Positions 7,042 through 13,064 of a DNA stretch of 13,064 nucleotides are shown here, one piece after another. The position numbers and the translations under genes are program-made. This DNA is from an uncultured Blautia sp. (lineage in GTDB: Bacteria; Bacillota; Clostridia; Lachnospirales; Lachnospiraceae), in assembly GCA_900542045.1 (NCBI GenBank), contig UQMI01000072.1:1-13064 (forward strand). Direction: 5' to 3'. The notes beneath the pieces were generated by a model. That model was not told where the DNA came from. It did no database searches and saw nothing but the letters and a program-made list of their open reading frames with translations. Each line of letters opens with the position of its first letter. Position 1 is the first letter of the stretch.

Positions 7042-7047
7042 CGAATA

Positions 7048-7236
7048 TTAGAATTTATCAAAGTCCTCCTGGGTTGCCACCCTCCTATATTTCACGCCAT
7101 CATTTGCCCGCTCGGTCCACATATCAATAACCAGACCAACCGTCAGCAAGTCTAGATCGGCGATGGAAATCCCAATCTCTGTACTCCGCAGAAGGAACAG
7201 CGGCGTGGTCATTTCCCGCTCACTTCTGCCAATCCT
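7048..7236 (-). CDS. Tail assembly chaperone T extension, read by -1 frameshift (gpGT-like)
   Basis: This is the -1 frame continuation of the preceding chaperone gene. After slippage at the A7 run the ribosome would add 62 residues, giving a 178-residue GT-type protein (116 plus 62). The extension ends LLTVGLVIDMWTERANDG, then KYRRVATQEDFDKF. That is the usual ending of second-frame chaperone products in Bacillota siphophages, with the D-W/M-T-E and ATQEDFD-F features. G and GT proteins coat the tape measure protein during tail assembly and are absent from the virion. There is also an ATG at 7212-7210 overlapping the upstream stop, so reinitiation is an alternative route. The stop is TAA at 7050-7048. 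It would be missed by simple start-to-stop gene calling. Confidence 0.88.
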   Translation of the reverse strand, partial: RIGRSEREMTTPLFLLRSTEIGISIADLDLLTVGLVIDMWTERANDGVKYRRVATQEDFDKF

Positions 7237-7583
7237 TTTTTTGCCTGTACATCCGTGGCAATGTTATCGCCCCACAGTTCCAGAATCTGGGGCAGCACTT
7301 CATAGATGGAGAACATATCGAACTGATCCAGCCATTCTTCAATGGTAGCCGGGATACTGTTATCCGCATGATAAGCCATGATATAGGCCACGTTCTCAAA
7401 AATCTCCAGATCCTCGATCTGGAACTCTGCTCCTTCTGTCTGATTCCCCGTATAGGATTTCTCCAGCTTACTTAAATCTTTGAAGATATCCCTCTTGAAT
7501 TTTGCCCGGTACAACCGGGGAATGGTCGCAGAAGAACGGAAGGGAATCTTCTTCCCACAGATTTCGATTTCCCTCTTGATCAT
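7209..7583 (-). CDS. Tail assembly chaperone (gpG-like)
   Basis: A 124-residue protein between the major tail protein and tape measure genes, the standard place for the tail assembly chaperone. It begins MIKREIEICGKKIPFRSSAT with an IPRLYRAKFKRDIFKDL segment, as is common in this family in Bacillota phages (Gp15-like). A helical acidic part (EEWLDQFDMFSIYEVLPQIL) follows. The ATG at 7583 overlaps the major tail protein stop, and a GAGGAG site lies just upstream. Near its 3' end codons GCA-AAA-AAA form a slippery run, from which a longer GT product is made in the -1 frame. The short G form ends at TGA 7211-7209. Confidence 0.9.
   Translation of the reverse strand: MIKREIEICGKKIPFRSSATIPRLYRAKFKRDIFKDLSKLEKSYTGNQTEGAEFQIEDLEIFENVAYIMAYHADNSIPATIEEWLDQFDMFSIYEVLPQILELWGDNIATDVQAKKGLAEVSGK
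7236..7242 (-). promoter_or_regulatory. Programmed -1 ribosomal frameshift site (A7 slippery heptamer)
   Basis: Minus-strand reading gcA-AAA-AAA-GGA in the chaperone frame contains the heptamer A AAA AAA, which allows both tRNAs to slip back one base. The -1 frame then stays open for 62 codons and encodes the expected T domain. A small potential stem (7220-7216 with 7203-7199) lies 15 bases downstream; it is short and its role is uncertain. Confidence 0.85.
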
Positions 7584-8185
7584 ACCTGCTCCTCCTCATC
7601 ATTCGTTTCTTCCACTGGATCTGTCGGAGTATAGACCGACTTATACCAGTTCGCATAGGTTGTCGGATCTGTCGTATCACCTGTGCGGGCTTTTACCAAA
7701 CCGTCCGAGCGTGGGTCTGCTGTCAGAGACAAAGTCTCCGTGCCTGGCTCAATGGTATCCTCCTTAGTCTCTGACTCGATAGAAGGACGGGAAGCAGAAC
7801 AGTTATACAGCACATGCCGGATTGCATTCACATCACCGTCAAACTCAAACATCAGGGCAAACTTCACGCTCTCTGCCACATCGCTCTTCTCAATCAGCAC
7901 ACCCTTGTCATCCTTCTTCTCCTGCAAGATATCCGTACGGAACCACTCTGGGATTAGTGCAATCTCCAGATCACCGCTGTATCCGTTGTTCGTCACAGAA
8001 CGGAAATACACAATACCATCTGCATAGAACGGGCTGGATTCCCCTTCTGCATCCAGACTGATACTGACTGCCCCCGGAATGGCCTGTGGCGTTTCATAAG
8101 AAAAGGAGGGCGTTCCCTCCTGATCTGTTTCTGTCATTTTCGCCGCATGGACGTTTTTTAGATTGTATTTTACTTTATTTCCCAT
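7580..8185 (-). CDS. Major tail protein (phi13-type tail tube protein)
   Basis: A 201-residue protein expected to form the stacked rings of the tail tube. It starts MGNKVKYNLKNVHAAKMTE, followed by SYETPQAIPGAVSISLDAEG and FYADGIVYFRSVTNNGYSGD. These are the typical opening and beta-strand pattern of the phi13-type major tail proteins of Gram-positive phages. A later FALMFEFDGDVNAIRHVLYN stretch and TETLSLTADPRSDG fit the same family. The C-terminal about 20 residues are acidic. The GGAGG site overlaps the end of the previous gene, seven bases before the ATG. It is followed, with an overlap, by the chaperone. Confidence 0.93.
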   Translation of the reverse strand: MGNKVKYNLKNVHAAKMTETDQEGTPSFSYETPQAIPGAVSISLDAEGESSPFYADGIVYFRSVTNNGYSGDLEIALIPEWFRTDILQEKKDDKGVLIEKSDVAESVKFALMFEFDGDVNAIRHVLYNCSASRPSIESETKEDTIEPGTETLSLTADPRSDGLVKARTGDTTDPTTYANWYKSVYTPTDPVEETNDEEEQV

Positions 8186-8187
8186 GC

Positions 8188-8511
8188 TTAAACCTCCGTT
8201 TCATATAGCACCTCATACATCTTCTCGGATTCCAGAAAGGATTCCGTTTTGGCATAGACAATGCCTGCCTCATCAAATAGCTGCTCCAGTCGCTCTTCCA
8301 GTGCCGGATTTTTCACATCCGTATAAAGTTCCACATCAAGCTGACGAACTTTGAAATACACCTTCCCGTCCGCAGCAAAATTGTGGCTGCCCGGATACAA
8401 ATACACTAAAAAAGGAGGGTCCGGTGCTTCTCCCTCCTCAAAGTGATCGTATGCATAGGGCAGTCCTGCCTTCCGGAGCAGTTCCACAACCTGTTCATAA
8501 TCCATGATCAC
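8188..8511 (-). CDS. Probable tail terminator / tail completion protein
   Basis: About 107 residues, between the gp10-like neck protein and the major tail protein, where siphophages encode the protein that caps the tail tube and joins it to the head. It has a helix-rich start ([20 protein letters not shown]), a central [20 protein letters not shown] strand pair and [20 protein letters not shown], which is the usual pattern of small tail terminators. Two starts are possible: GTG at 8511, overlapping the upstream stop, or ATG at 8505, both served by AAAGGA. The family call rests mainly on position and overall pattern. Confidence 0.8.
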   Translation of the reverse strand: MIMDYEQVVELLRKAGLPYAYDHFEEGEAPDPPFLVYLYPGSHNFAADGKVYFKVRQLDVELYTDVKNPALEERLEQLFDEAGIVYAKTESFLESEKMYEVLYETEV

Positions 8512-8882
8512 AATTTCCTTTCCAGTTCCCGCACCAGGGTTTCCTGGGCATATTCTTCTGCCGGAGCAATGTGTACGATAGCTCTGGTCCTGCCTCCGCC
8601 ACGTTTGGCATGGCCCTTCTCCAACAGATGAGTCAAAGACGGCTTATTTCTGTTGTAAACGGTCAATACCAGCTTGCCGCTCTTTTCCTCCGTCTTTTTT
8701 ACTGCCCATCCTTTCCGGTATTCTCCGGTATCGGAAGGAGAACCGGACTTTGCTACATCCCTTGCCCCATCGGCCACCTCTGTTACGGTCTCTTTCACCG
8801 TCTCTTCGGTTACCTTTTTATAATCTTCCAACGCCCTCATGACTTCTGCTGCCAAGGCGTTAATCTTCGTCCGTTTCCCCAT
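8508..8882 (-). CDS. HK97 gp10-like neck / tail completion protein
   Basis: A 124-residue protein of the HK97-gp10-like family, which acts at the head-tail interface. The [16 protein letters not shown] segment (DTG followed by a basic strand), [20 protein letters not shown] with the conserved Glu-x-Gly, and [13 protein letters not shown] near the end are in family order. The first 45 residues are helical. It begins at ATG 8882, three bases after the stop of the collagen-like gene, with no strong ribosome binding site of its own, so coupling is likely. Confidence 0.9.
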   Translation of the reverse strand: MGKRTKINALAAEVMRALEDYKKVTEETVKETVTEVADGARDVAKSGSPSDTGEYRKGWAVKKTEEKSGKLVLTVYNRNKPSLTHLLEKGHAKRGGGRTRAIVHIAPAEEYAQETLVRELERKL

Positions 8883-8885
8883 GGG

Positions 8886-9317
8886 CTATGCCGAGGCTGT
8901 TGACACAGTAATCGCAGCAGTCGAAGTATCAGAAAAAGTAACTGTGCCCCCGGTGACCTTTCCTGTTCCATCCACAGTCAGCGCCAGGGCAGTCACCGAT
9001 TTTCCTGCTGCCCCTGGGTCGCCTTTTTCGCCTTGCGGTCCTGTATCTCCCGGATCACCTTTTTCTCCCTGTGGTCCCGCATCTCCAGGATCGCCTTTCT
9101 CGCCTTTTTCTCCCGGCGGTCCCTGGGGACCTGTTTCTCCGGGATCGCCTTTCTCACCCTTTTCTCCCTGTGGCCCCGGAGTCCCGCCTCCAGATGCTGT
9201 ATATTTCTCTGCAATCAGCTGGATCAGTTCGCTAACCTCCTCTTCCGGATAGTCTTCTGCACTCCCTTCTCCCGCAATCTTTACTAACAGCGTCTTTAAC
9301 GCTTCTGCCTTTGTCAT
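8886..9317 (-). CDS. Collagen-like phage protein, probable head fibre
   Basis: A 143-residue protein in three parts. Residues 1-44 are a helical N-terminus ([18 protein letters not shown]). Residues 45-107 are 21 unbroken Gly-X-Y triplets rich in GEK, GDP and GPQ, which should form a collagen-like triple helix. Residues 108-143 are a Thr/Ser-rich beta end with [12 protein letters not shown]. The short C-terminal block with GKS-x-TALAL and [10 protein letters not shown] resembles head fibre proteins of Gram-positive phages. The gene lies among head-tail connector genes, not in the tail fibre region, which favours a capsid-attached fibre. ATG 9317 overlaps the previous stop (ATGA). The trimeric fibre role is inferred. 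Confidence 0.85.
   Translation of the reverse strand: MTKAEALKTLLVKIAGEGSAEDYPEEEVSELIQLIAEKYTASGGGTPGPQGEKGEKGDPGETGPQGPPGEKGEKGDPGDAGPQGEKGDPGDTGPQGEKGDPGAAGKSVTALALTVDGTGKVTGGTVTFSDTSTAAITVSTASA
8997..9185 (-). repeat. Gly-X-Y collagen repeat tract
   Basis: Twenty-one consecutive GXY triplets, partly arranged as a 12-residue (36-bp) higher-order unit of the form GDPGD-x-GPQGEK, with two clear copies and degraded partial ones. The nucleotide sequence repeats accordingly, so the tract could expand or contract by recombination or slippage. Confidence 0.9.
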
Positions 9318-9649
9318 GTCTCTCCCTCGCTTTTCACGGTAATTTTCAGCACCTCATTCCGGTACTGGACATTGTCAATAGCCTGAATGTTATAGATTTG
9401 ATCCCGGAACTGAATACGGAAATTAACAGTATCGATCTGCCGGGTCCTTCTGTCGCAGCGGATCAAAAAGTATAAACTGTCCTGTGCCTGCACCTGGGCA
9501 GCCGCCCAATACTCGCTTCCAGAAAGATGGTTTGCATACGCCCACCGTTTTTCATAGTCCTCCCAGGAACTGGTGTGGTTTCCAATACTGTCGGTATGCA
9601 CTACCCGCTTCTGGATCAGAATGCGCTCCCGCATGGTACCAATCTGCAT
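9314..9649 (-). CDS. Head closure / head-tail joining protein (SPP1 gp16-like)
   Basis: A 111-residue protein of the phage head-tail joining family, which closes the head channel below the connector. The start [20 protein letters not shown] with a following [20 protein letters not shown] is the characteristic opening. The middle [19 protein letters not shown] and [20 protein letters not shown] strands fit the family's beta barrel. The ATG overlaps the last base of the connector stop (TGATG), and its own stop overlaps the collagen-like gene start. Confidence 0.93.
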   Translation of the reverse strand: MQIGTMRERILIQKRVVHTDSIGNHTSSWEDYEKRWAYANHLSGSEYWAAAQVQAQDSLYFLIRCDRRTRQIDTVNFRIQFRDQIYNIQAIDNVQYRNEVLKITVKSEGET

Positions 9650-9918
9650 CAGAACACCTCCCTGCGCTGCCCGGAAAGCAGATAGCTCAACGTCTGTACC
9701 AGTTCTTTATGGTCAGCTTCTTCCCTGTGTTCATACAGATATCCCAAAGCATACAGCACGGCTATCTTTACGGTTCCATCTGCCTTCTCCGCTTTTTCCT
9801 GTCTCAAAATATCCAGGCACAACTGCTCCGAAGCAGGAAGCAGCACATCCAAAACTGCATCATCCTCTTCGGTATCCAGTTTTAAATAGAGCCTCGCTTC
9901 CTCCTTCGTCACAAGCAT
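9649..9918 (-). CDS. Head-tail connector protein (HK97 gp6-like)
   Basis: A small helical connector of about 89 residues that would dock on the portal. It reads MLVTKEEARLYLKLDTEEDD, then AVLDVLLPASEQLCLDIL, a four-helix pattern typical of gp6-like connectors. I chose the ATG at 9918, five bases after AGGTGG; an in-frame GTG at 9927 would add MEG but has no good site before it. The gene starts about ten bases after the capsid stop, in the usual position. Confidence 0.92.
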   Translation of the reverse strand: MLVTKEEARLYLKLDTEEDDAVLDVLLPASEQLCLDILRQEKAEKADGTVKIAVLYALGYLYEHREEADHKELVQTLSYLLSGQRREVF

Positions 9919-9927
9919 TCCTTCCAC

Positions 9928-11115
9928 CTACGCTTTCAGTTTCATGGTCTTTACAGCTTCCGGCAGGATCAGCTTGCCATCCACTCTCTGGGATGCCAAG
10001 AATCCGACCTGCCCGTTTGCCGCATACAGTTCATTCAGACGCTTAAAGGAACGTCCCTGTCTGTCGGCAATCCAGTAATACGAGAAATCACCAAAAGCCA
10101 TCACTTTATTTCCCGCCGTGAGATCTGGCACAAAGCTGGACGTAAAATATGGACGGTTCAGGATCATATCCGGCTCTCCGGCCTGTACAGAAGGCTGCCA
10201 GATATAATTTCCGTTCCCGTCCTTTACTTTCCGCAGTGCTTTTACCGTAGTGTCATTTAACAGCCATACCGCATTTTTCCGGTACGGAATCCGCAGGGAA
10301 TGGTAAAGATCCATCACATCATCAAAGCTGATATTGGCACCTGCCGTAGTGACGCTGTTCTCAGCCGACTGGAAAACACCCGTAGGCTTCTTAGTTCCAT
10401 CTCCCACCAGGAATGCTTCTTCCTCTTTCGTACCGATGCGCCGGGTAAACTCTGTAGCAATATATCCCTCCAGATCAAACACGCTGTCATTTAACAGTTC
10501 GTCCGATACTTTGATAGCAGTTCCCAGCTTGTAGGCTCCAAGCGTCACCAGGCTGAATTTGTCATCGCTATCCTGGTACAGACCATTCTCATCCATCCAT
10601 GCCGCTTCCCCATGTCCAGACACCACCGGAATGTTGCGGTCGCCACTGGAAGTGGTAATCACAGTCGCTAACTGACGAAAGAAGTTCTGCTCCTGCAGTG
10701 CATCAATCAGACGCTGCTCATACTCATCCGGCACTAGATAACCGCCCTCGGTATCCACGCCAATGGAGAGTGTGTTCTTCACATCGTAATAATTGTGCTT
10801 TCGGATACTGTCCCAGAAAGCCTGACGATACGCATCAGAAGCACGTCCGGTTTTCTTATCCTCCTGCATTCCGCTCCCCGGCTGGTTCGTGATAGGCTTG
10901 CTGGTCGGTTTGGCAAGTTCCAGGTCAATAGCAGCCTGGCGCTCCAGACGCTCAATCTCTTTCCCCAGAGCAACTACATCTTCCTCCATCTTTTCATAGG
11001 TCTGGGCATCCTCAGCAGAAACAAATCCATCCTGGTTTCTCTTGGAATCCAGAAAGGCTTTTGCTGCCTCCCACGCTTTTGCCCGTTTTTCTCGCAGTTC
11101 TAAAATCTGATTCAT
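9928..11115 (-). CDS. Major capsid protein, HK97 fold
   Basis: A 395-residue capsid subunit. Residues 1-65 are a charged coiled-coil (MNQILELREKRAKAWEAAKA to LERQAAIDLE), the delta or scaffolding part normally removed by the head protease. A low-complexity linker with TSKPITNQPGSG follows at about 70-85, a reasonable place for cleavage. The mature part has NTLSIGVDTEGGYLVPDEYE, the standard N-arm/E-loop entry of HK97-type capsids, and continues with RNIPVVSGHGEAAWMDENG, GTKKPTGVFQ and a final FLASQRVDGKLILPEAVKTM. A clean AGGAGG site precedes the ATG. The upstream protease gene supports the maturation scheme. The cleavage position is inferred. Confidence 0.97.
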   Translation of the reverse strand: MNQILELREKRAKAWEAAKAFLDSKRNQDGFVSAEDAQTYEKMEEDVVALGKEIERLERQAAIDLELAKPTSKPITNQPGSGMQEDKKTGRASDAYRQAFWDSIRKHNYYDVKNTLSIGVDTEGGYLVPDEYEQRLIDALQEQNFFRQLATVITTSSGDRNIPVVSGHGEAAWMDENGLYQDSDDKFSLVTLGAYKLGTAIKVSDELLNDSVFDLEGYIATEFTRRIGTKEEEAFLVGDGTKKPTGVFQSAENSVTTAGANISFDDVMDLYHSLRIPYRKNAVWLLNDTTVKALRKVKDGNGNYIWQPSVQAGEPDMILNRPYFTSSFVPDLTAGNKVMAFGDFSYYWIADRQGRSFKRLNELYAANGQVGFLASQRVDGKLILPEAVKTMKLKA

Positions 11116-11126
11116 GATAATCCTCC

Positions 11127-11843
11127 TTAATGCTTTAAGAGGGCAAGCCTCTTTTCTAACTGTTCAATGGGTGTCTTTTTTTCTTCCTTCGGCGGGATGA
11201 GCTTGGAGAGCATGGAATTTGTCACCGCCATACGTGAAAACAAAAATGCCTCTGGCTCCTCGTCTTTTTCCGGTTCCTGGGCATCAAAAAGGATGCCGTC
11301 CGCAAATCCAAGCTCCACCGCTTTGGTGGCATTGAACCAGCTTTCCGCATCCATCAAATGAGAGATCCTCGGACGGGACAGACCCGTTTTGATCTCATAG
11401 GCATTCATAATGCTCTCTTTTACCTCGGCCAACATATCAATGGCCTTTTTCATCTCCCCCGCATCGCCAATGGCGACTGTGGCAGGATTATGGATCATCA
11501 TCATGGCAACCGGAGACATCAGCACTTCCGTCCCCGCCATGGCAATGACAGAAGCGGCTGATGCTGCAAGACCGTCAATCTTCACGGTCACGTTATGGGG
11601 ATAATCCATCAGCATGTTGTAAATCTGGGCTGCTGCAAACACATCTCCCCCCGGTGAGTTGATCCACACCGTAATGTCACCATCGCCAGATTCCAGTTCC
11701 GACTTAAACAACTTCGGTGTTACCTCATCTCCGAACCAGGTCTCATCGGAAATCTCTCCATTTAAAAAGAGCGTCCTGCTTTCAGGTACGCCCTTCTCTT
11801 CATTGGCTTCATTTCTGATCCAGTTCCAGAACTTTCGTTTCAT
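11127..11843 (-). CDS. ClpP-like prohead (head maturation) protease
   Basis: A 238-residue serine protease of the ClpP-like head protease family. It cleaves the capsid scaffolding region and digests itself inside the prohead. Residues about 55-72 hold the ITVWINSPGGDVFAA strand, S95 in the GLAASAAS motif is the catalytic serine, H118 in MMMIHNP is the histidine, and D165 (SHLMDAESW) is the likely third residue. A GYGFAD-like helix end (AVELGFADG) closes the fold. I start at ATG 11843, preceded by GAGGAGG. A GTG at 11879 would add 12 residues but lies within a palindrome and has no such site. The gene sits between portal and capsid, as expected. Confidence 0.95.
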   Translation of the reverse strand: MKRKFWNWIRNEANEEKGVPESRTLFLNGEISDETWFGDEVTPKLFKSELESGDGDITVWINSPGGDVFAAAQIYNMLMDYPHNVTVKIDGLAASAASVIAMAGTEVLMSPVAMMMIHNPATVAIGDAGEMKKAIDMLAEVKESIMNAYEIKTGLSRPRISHLMDAESWFNATKAVELGFADGILFDAQEPEKDEEPEAFLFSRMAVTNSMLSKLIPPKEEKKTPIEQLEKRLALLKH

Positions 11844-11862
11844 ATCCTTCCTCCTCTTTTTC

Positions 11863-11879
11863 GTGTGTCTCAGACACAC
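11863..11879. repeat. 17-bp perfect palindrome, copy 1
   Basis: GTGTGTCTCAGACACAC, two 7-base arms around TCA, located 19 bases before the protease start. It pairs with a second, slightly imperfect copy 55 bases upstream in transcription terms. It could be a protein-binding operator or an RNA hairpin. Confidence 0.75.
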
Positions 11880-11917
11880 TGGCTATTCTCGTTATCTAAG
11901 AATCCTGTCTGTCAGTT

Positions 11918-11934
11918 GTGTGTTTCAGACACAC
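11918..11934. repeat. 17-bp palindrome, copy 2
   Basis: GTGTGTTTCAGACACAC matches copy 1 at 16 of 17 positions; the change breaks the innermost base pair, leaving 6-base arms. The interval of 55 bases is about five helical turns, so both copies would face the same side of the DNA. Confidence 0.75.
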
Positions 11935-11957
11935 TTGGCAGGAATCCCCAAATGCAG

Positions 11958-11996
11958 AAAAAGCCCGAATTTCAGCCATTTCCGGCATCCTCGGAC
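11958..11996 (-). terminator. Terminator-like hairpin after the portal gene
   Basis: In minus-strand RNA, GTCCGAG (11996-11990) pairs with TTCGGGC (11969-11963), seven positions including two G-U pairs, around a 20-base loop with an inner GCC/GGC pairing, then five U (11962-11958). In plus-strand RNA two of these positions would not pair, so the direction is that of the operon. The long loop makes it weaker than the two terminators near 5500. Confidence 0.55.
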
Positions 11997-12084
11997 TTCT
12001 TTTTCCACTACCAGCGGTGCAGTTTTTGCACCATCCGTGTGACTAATTAATGTGGCTCTTTTCCATGTATGCCACGTTTTGTTG

Positions 12085-13064
12085 CTATCCCTGTGGAGTG
12101 TTTTCTATCTGGACACCGGCAAATGCTCCTGCGTCTTTCAGCTTTGTCATGCTGCCATTGACCAGATACAGGTTACCACCTTCCTCGTCCGGGATCGGGT
12201 TCAAATCCTCCATTTCACGGATATCATTGGCAGACATCCAGCCATTCTGCCTGGCCGTAGCGTATCCAGACATCCGGGAAGCATAGTCTCCTCGGAGCAG
12301 ACCATCCACATTCAGTTTGATAAAATACTCCTGCTTTTCCCTTGGCAGAAGGAGTGCCCGCTGTAAGGACTGCTCCCAACGGATCACCCAAGGGTCCAGA
12401 GTGTATTTCACAAACTCCAAAGACTGCTGCTCAATATTAGAAAAGCTGCTCTTGTCCAGATCTCCTACCATATGCGGCGGGATGCGATACAACCTTGCGA
12501 TCTCGTCCAACTGGAACTTCCGGGTTTCCAAAAACTGGCTGTCCTCCGGCGGCAATCCGATCTGCTGATACTTCATCCCTTCTTCCAGTACCGCTACTTT
12601 ATGGGCATTGCCGCTGCCCCGGTATACTTCGTTCCAGGAGTCCCGTACTTTCTTCGGATCTTTCAAAATTCCCGGATGCTCCAGGACACCTCCTGGTGTG
12701 GCACCGTTGGCAAAGAAACTGGCTCCATACTCTTCACAGGCAAGGGTAATCCCCACAGCATTCTTCATCATAGCAATCGGGGAATAGCCTACCAGTCCAT
12801 CAAAACCAAGTCCTGGGATATGCAGCACATCATCCCGGCCAAGTGTGATCTGCCCATAGCCGGAAAAGTTAGGGTTTTCATCCGAGTCACGGGTATAGGT
12901 ATAAACAAGCTGCCCGTTCCGATCACGGTCCACTGTCATCTTGCTTGCCAACAGAGGATAAAGCGCCACCACACGGCCTGCTCCATCCCGGATAATCTGG
13001 GCATAAGCATTCCCCCATAAAAGCAGATGAGTCATCATCGTCTCTCGGAAAATGAAGGAAGTCA
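12085..13064 (-). CDS. Portal protein, HK97 family (N-terminus outside window)
   Basis: The frame is open to the right edge and ends at TAG 12087-12085; 326 residues are visible and the true start lies outside. Methionines near 13038 are internal, because upstream in-frame codons (TSFIFRET) fit the portal family. Portal dodecamers form the DNA entry channel and dock terminase and connector. Diagnostic segments are LLLWGNAYAQIIRDGAGRV, DVLHIPGLGFDGLVGYSPI, a PGGVLEHPG loop, the FQLDEIARLYRIPPHMVGDL helix-loop and SSFSNIEQQSLEFVKYTLDP. The C-terminal LNVDGLLRGDYASRM and GWMSANDIREMEDLNPI complete the pattern. The last 20 residues are variable. Confidence 0.97.
   Translation of the reverse strand, partial: TSFIFRETMMTHLLLWGNAYAQIIRDGAGRVVALYPLLASKMTVDRDRNGQLVYTYTRDSDENPNFSGYGQITLGRDDVLHIPGLGFDGLVGYSPIAMMKNAVGITLACEEYGASFFANGATPGGVLEHPGILKDPKKVRDSWNEVYRGSGNAHKVAVLEEGMKYQQIGLPPEDSQFLETRKFQLDEIARLYRIPPHMVGDLDKSSFSNIEQQSLEFVKYTLDPWVIRWEQSLQRALLLPREKQEYFIKLNVDGLLRGDYASRMSGYATARQNGWMSANDIREMEDLNPIPDEEGGNLYLVNGSMTKLKDAGAFAGVQIENTPQG

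Larger units (their letters stand above)
11844..12084 (-). other. Portal-protease intergenic region with hairpins
   Basis: A 241-base gap in an otherwise tightly packed head operon. In transcription order it holds a short AT-rich part after the portal stop, a GGTGCA/TGCACC hairpin (12032-12016) without a U-run, a terminator-like hairpin (11996-11958), two 17-bp palindromes and the protease ribosome binding site. I find no convincing protein gene. No clear promoter could be identified; a CTGACA at about 11916-11911 has no well spaced -10 box. Confidence 0.7.

Noticed and set aside
5455..7047. Group I intron, or IscB/HEARO-type RNA-guided nuclease, as explanation for the inserted gene
   Set aside because: The chaperone and tape measure genes are both intact, so no coding sequence is interrupted, and I see no group I core. 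The protein lacks RuvC and HNH motifs expected for IscB.
8997..9185. KGD triplets in the collagen tract as integrin-binding sites
   Set aside because: They result from the GEK-GDP triplet pattern that is common in bacterial and phage collagen-like proteins; nothing else suggests integrin binding.
11844..11879. GTG start at 11879 extending the protease by 12 residues
   Set aside because: The extra residues are basic and come from the 17-bp palindrome and the ribosome binding site itself. GAGGAGG lies directly before the ATG at 11843.
11863..11934. CRISPR array from the repeated palindromes
   Set aside because: There are only two copies, the unit is 17 bases, and no cas genes or further spacers are present.
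12016..12032. GGTGCA/TGCACC hairpin as a terminator
   Set aside because: The stem is perfect (6 bp) but neither strand has a U-run after it.
12472..13020. Plus-strand open frame of 182 codons
   Set aside because: It is antisense to the portal gene, has no ribosome binding site of note and no protein-like pattern.

Overview
The window is the middle of the late structural operon of a tailed, siphovirus-type temperate phage or prophage. Every gene I can support lies on the minus strand, so the natural reading order runs from right (13064) to left (1). The proteins, the AGGAGG-type ribosome binding sites and the roughly half-GC backbone suggest a Bacillota host, most likely a gut Clostridia/Lachnospiraceae species. 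That assignment is an inference from protein style, not from a marker gene.

Head module (13064-8188): an HK97-type portal protein cut by the right edge, a ClpP-like head maturation protease, the HK97-fold major capsid protein with an N-terminal scaffolding region, a head-tail connector, a head closure protein, a collagen-like probable head fibre, an HK97 gp10-like neck protein and a probable tail terminator. Tail module (8185-1): major tail protein, tail assembly chaperone with a -1 frameshift extension (G and GT products), tape measure protein, distal tail protein, a Tal-like baseplate protein with a C-terminal Ig-like domain, and the start of another baseplate or fibre gene cut by the left edge. 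Most neighbouring genes overlap by one to four bases or are a few bases apart, which points to translational coupling.

Two places break this packing. Between the chaperone and the tape measure gene (7047-5455) sits an AT-rich cassette: an extended -10 promoter wrapped in a 10-bp inverted repeat, a 425-residue protein with zinc-finger segments and a C-terminal PD-(D/E)XK-like nuclease core, a structured 3' region, and two tandem intrinsic terminators. It looks like a self-contained moron or homing-endonuclease unit inserted in the tail operon. The second break is the 241-base portal-protease gap (11844-12084), which holds another terminator-like hairpin and two copies of a 17-bp palindrome.

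All three terminators face the direction of the operon. In each, apparent mismatches become G-U pairs only in minus-strand RNA. If they are active, the late operon must read through them by antitermination or restart from internal promoters. No integrase, repressor, lysis gene, tRNA, rRNA, CRISPR array or insertion sequence is visible here.
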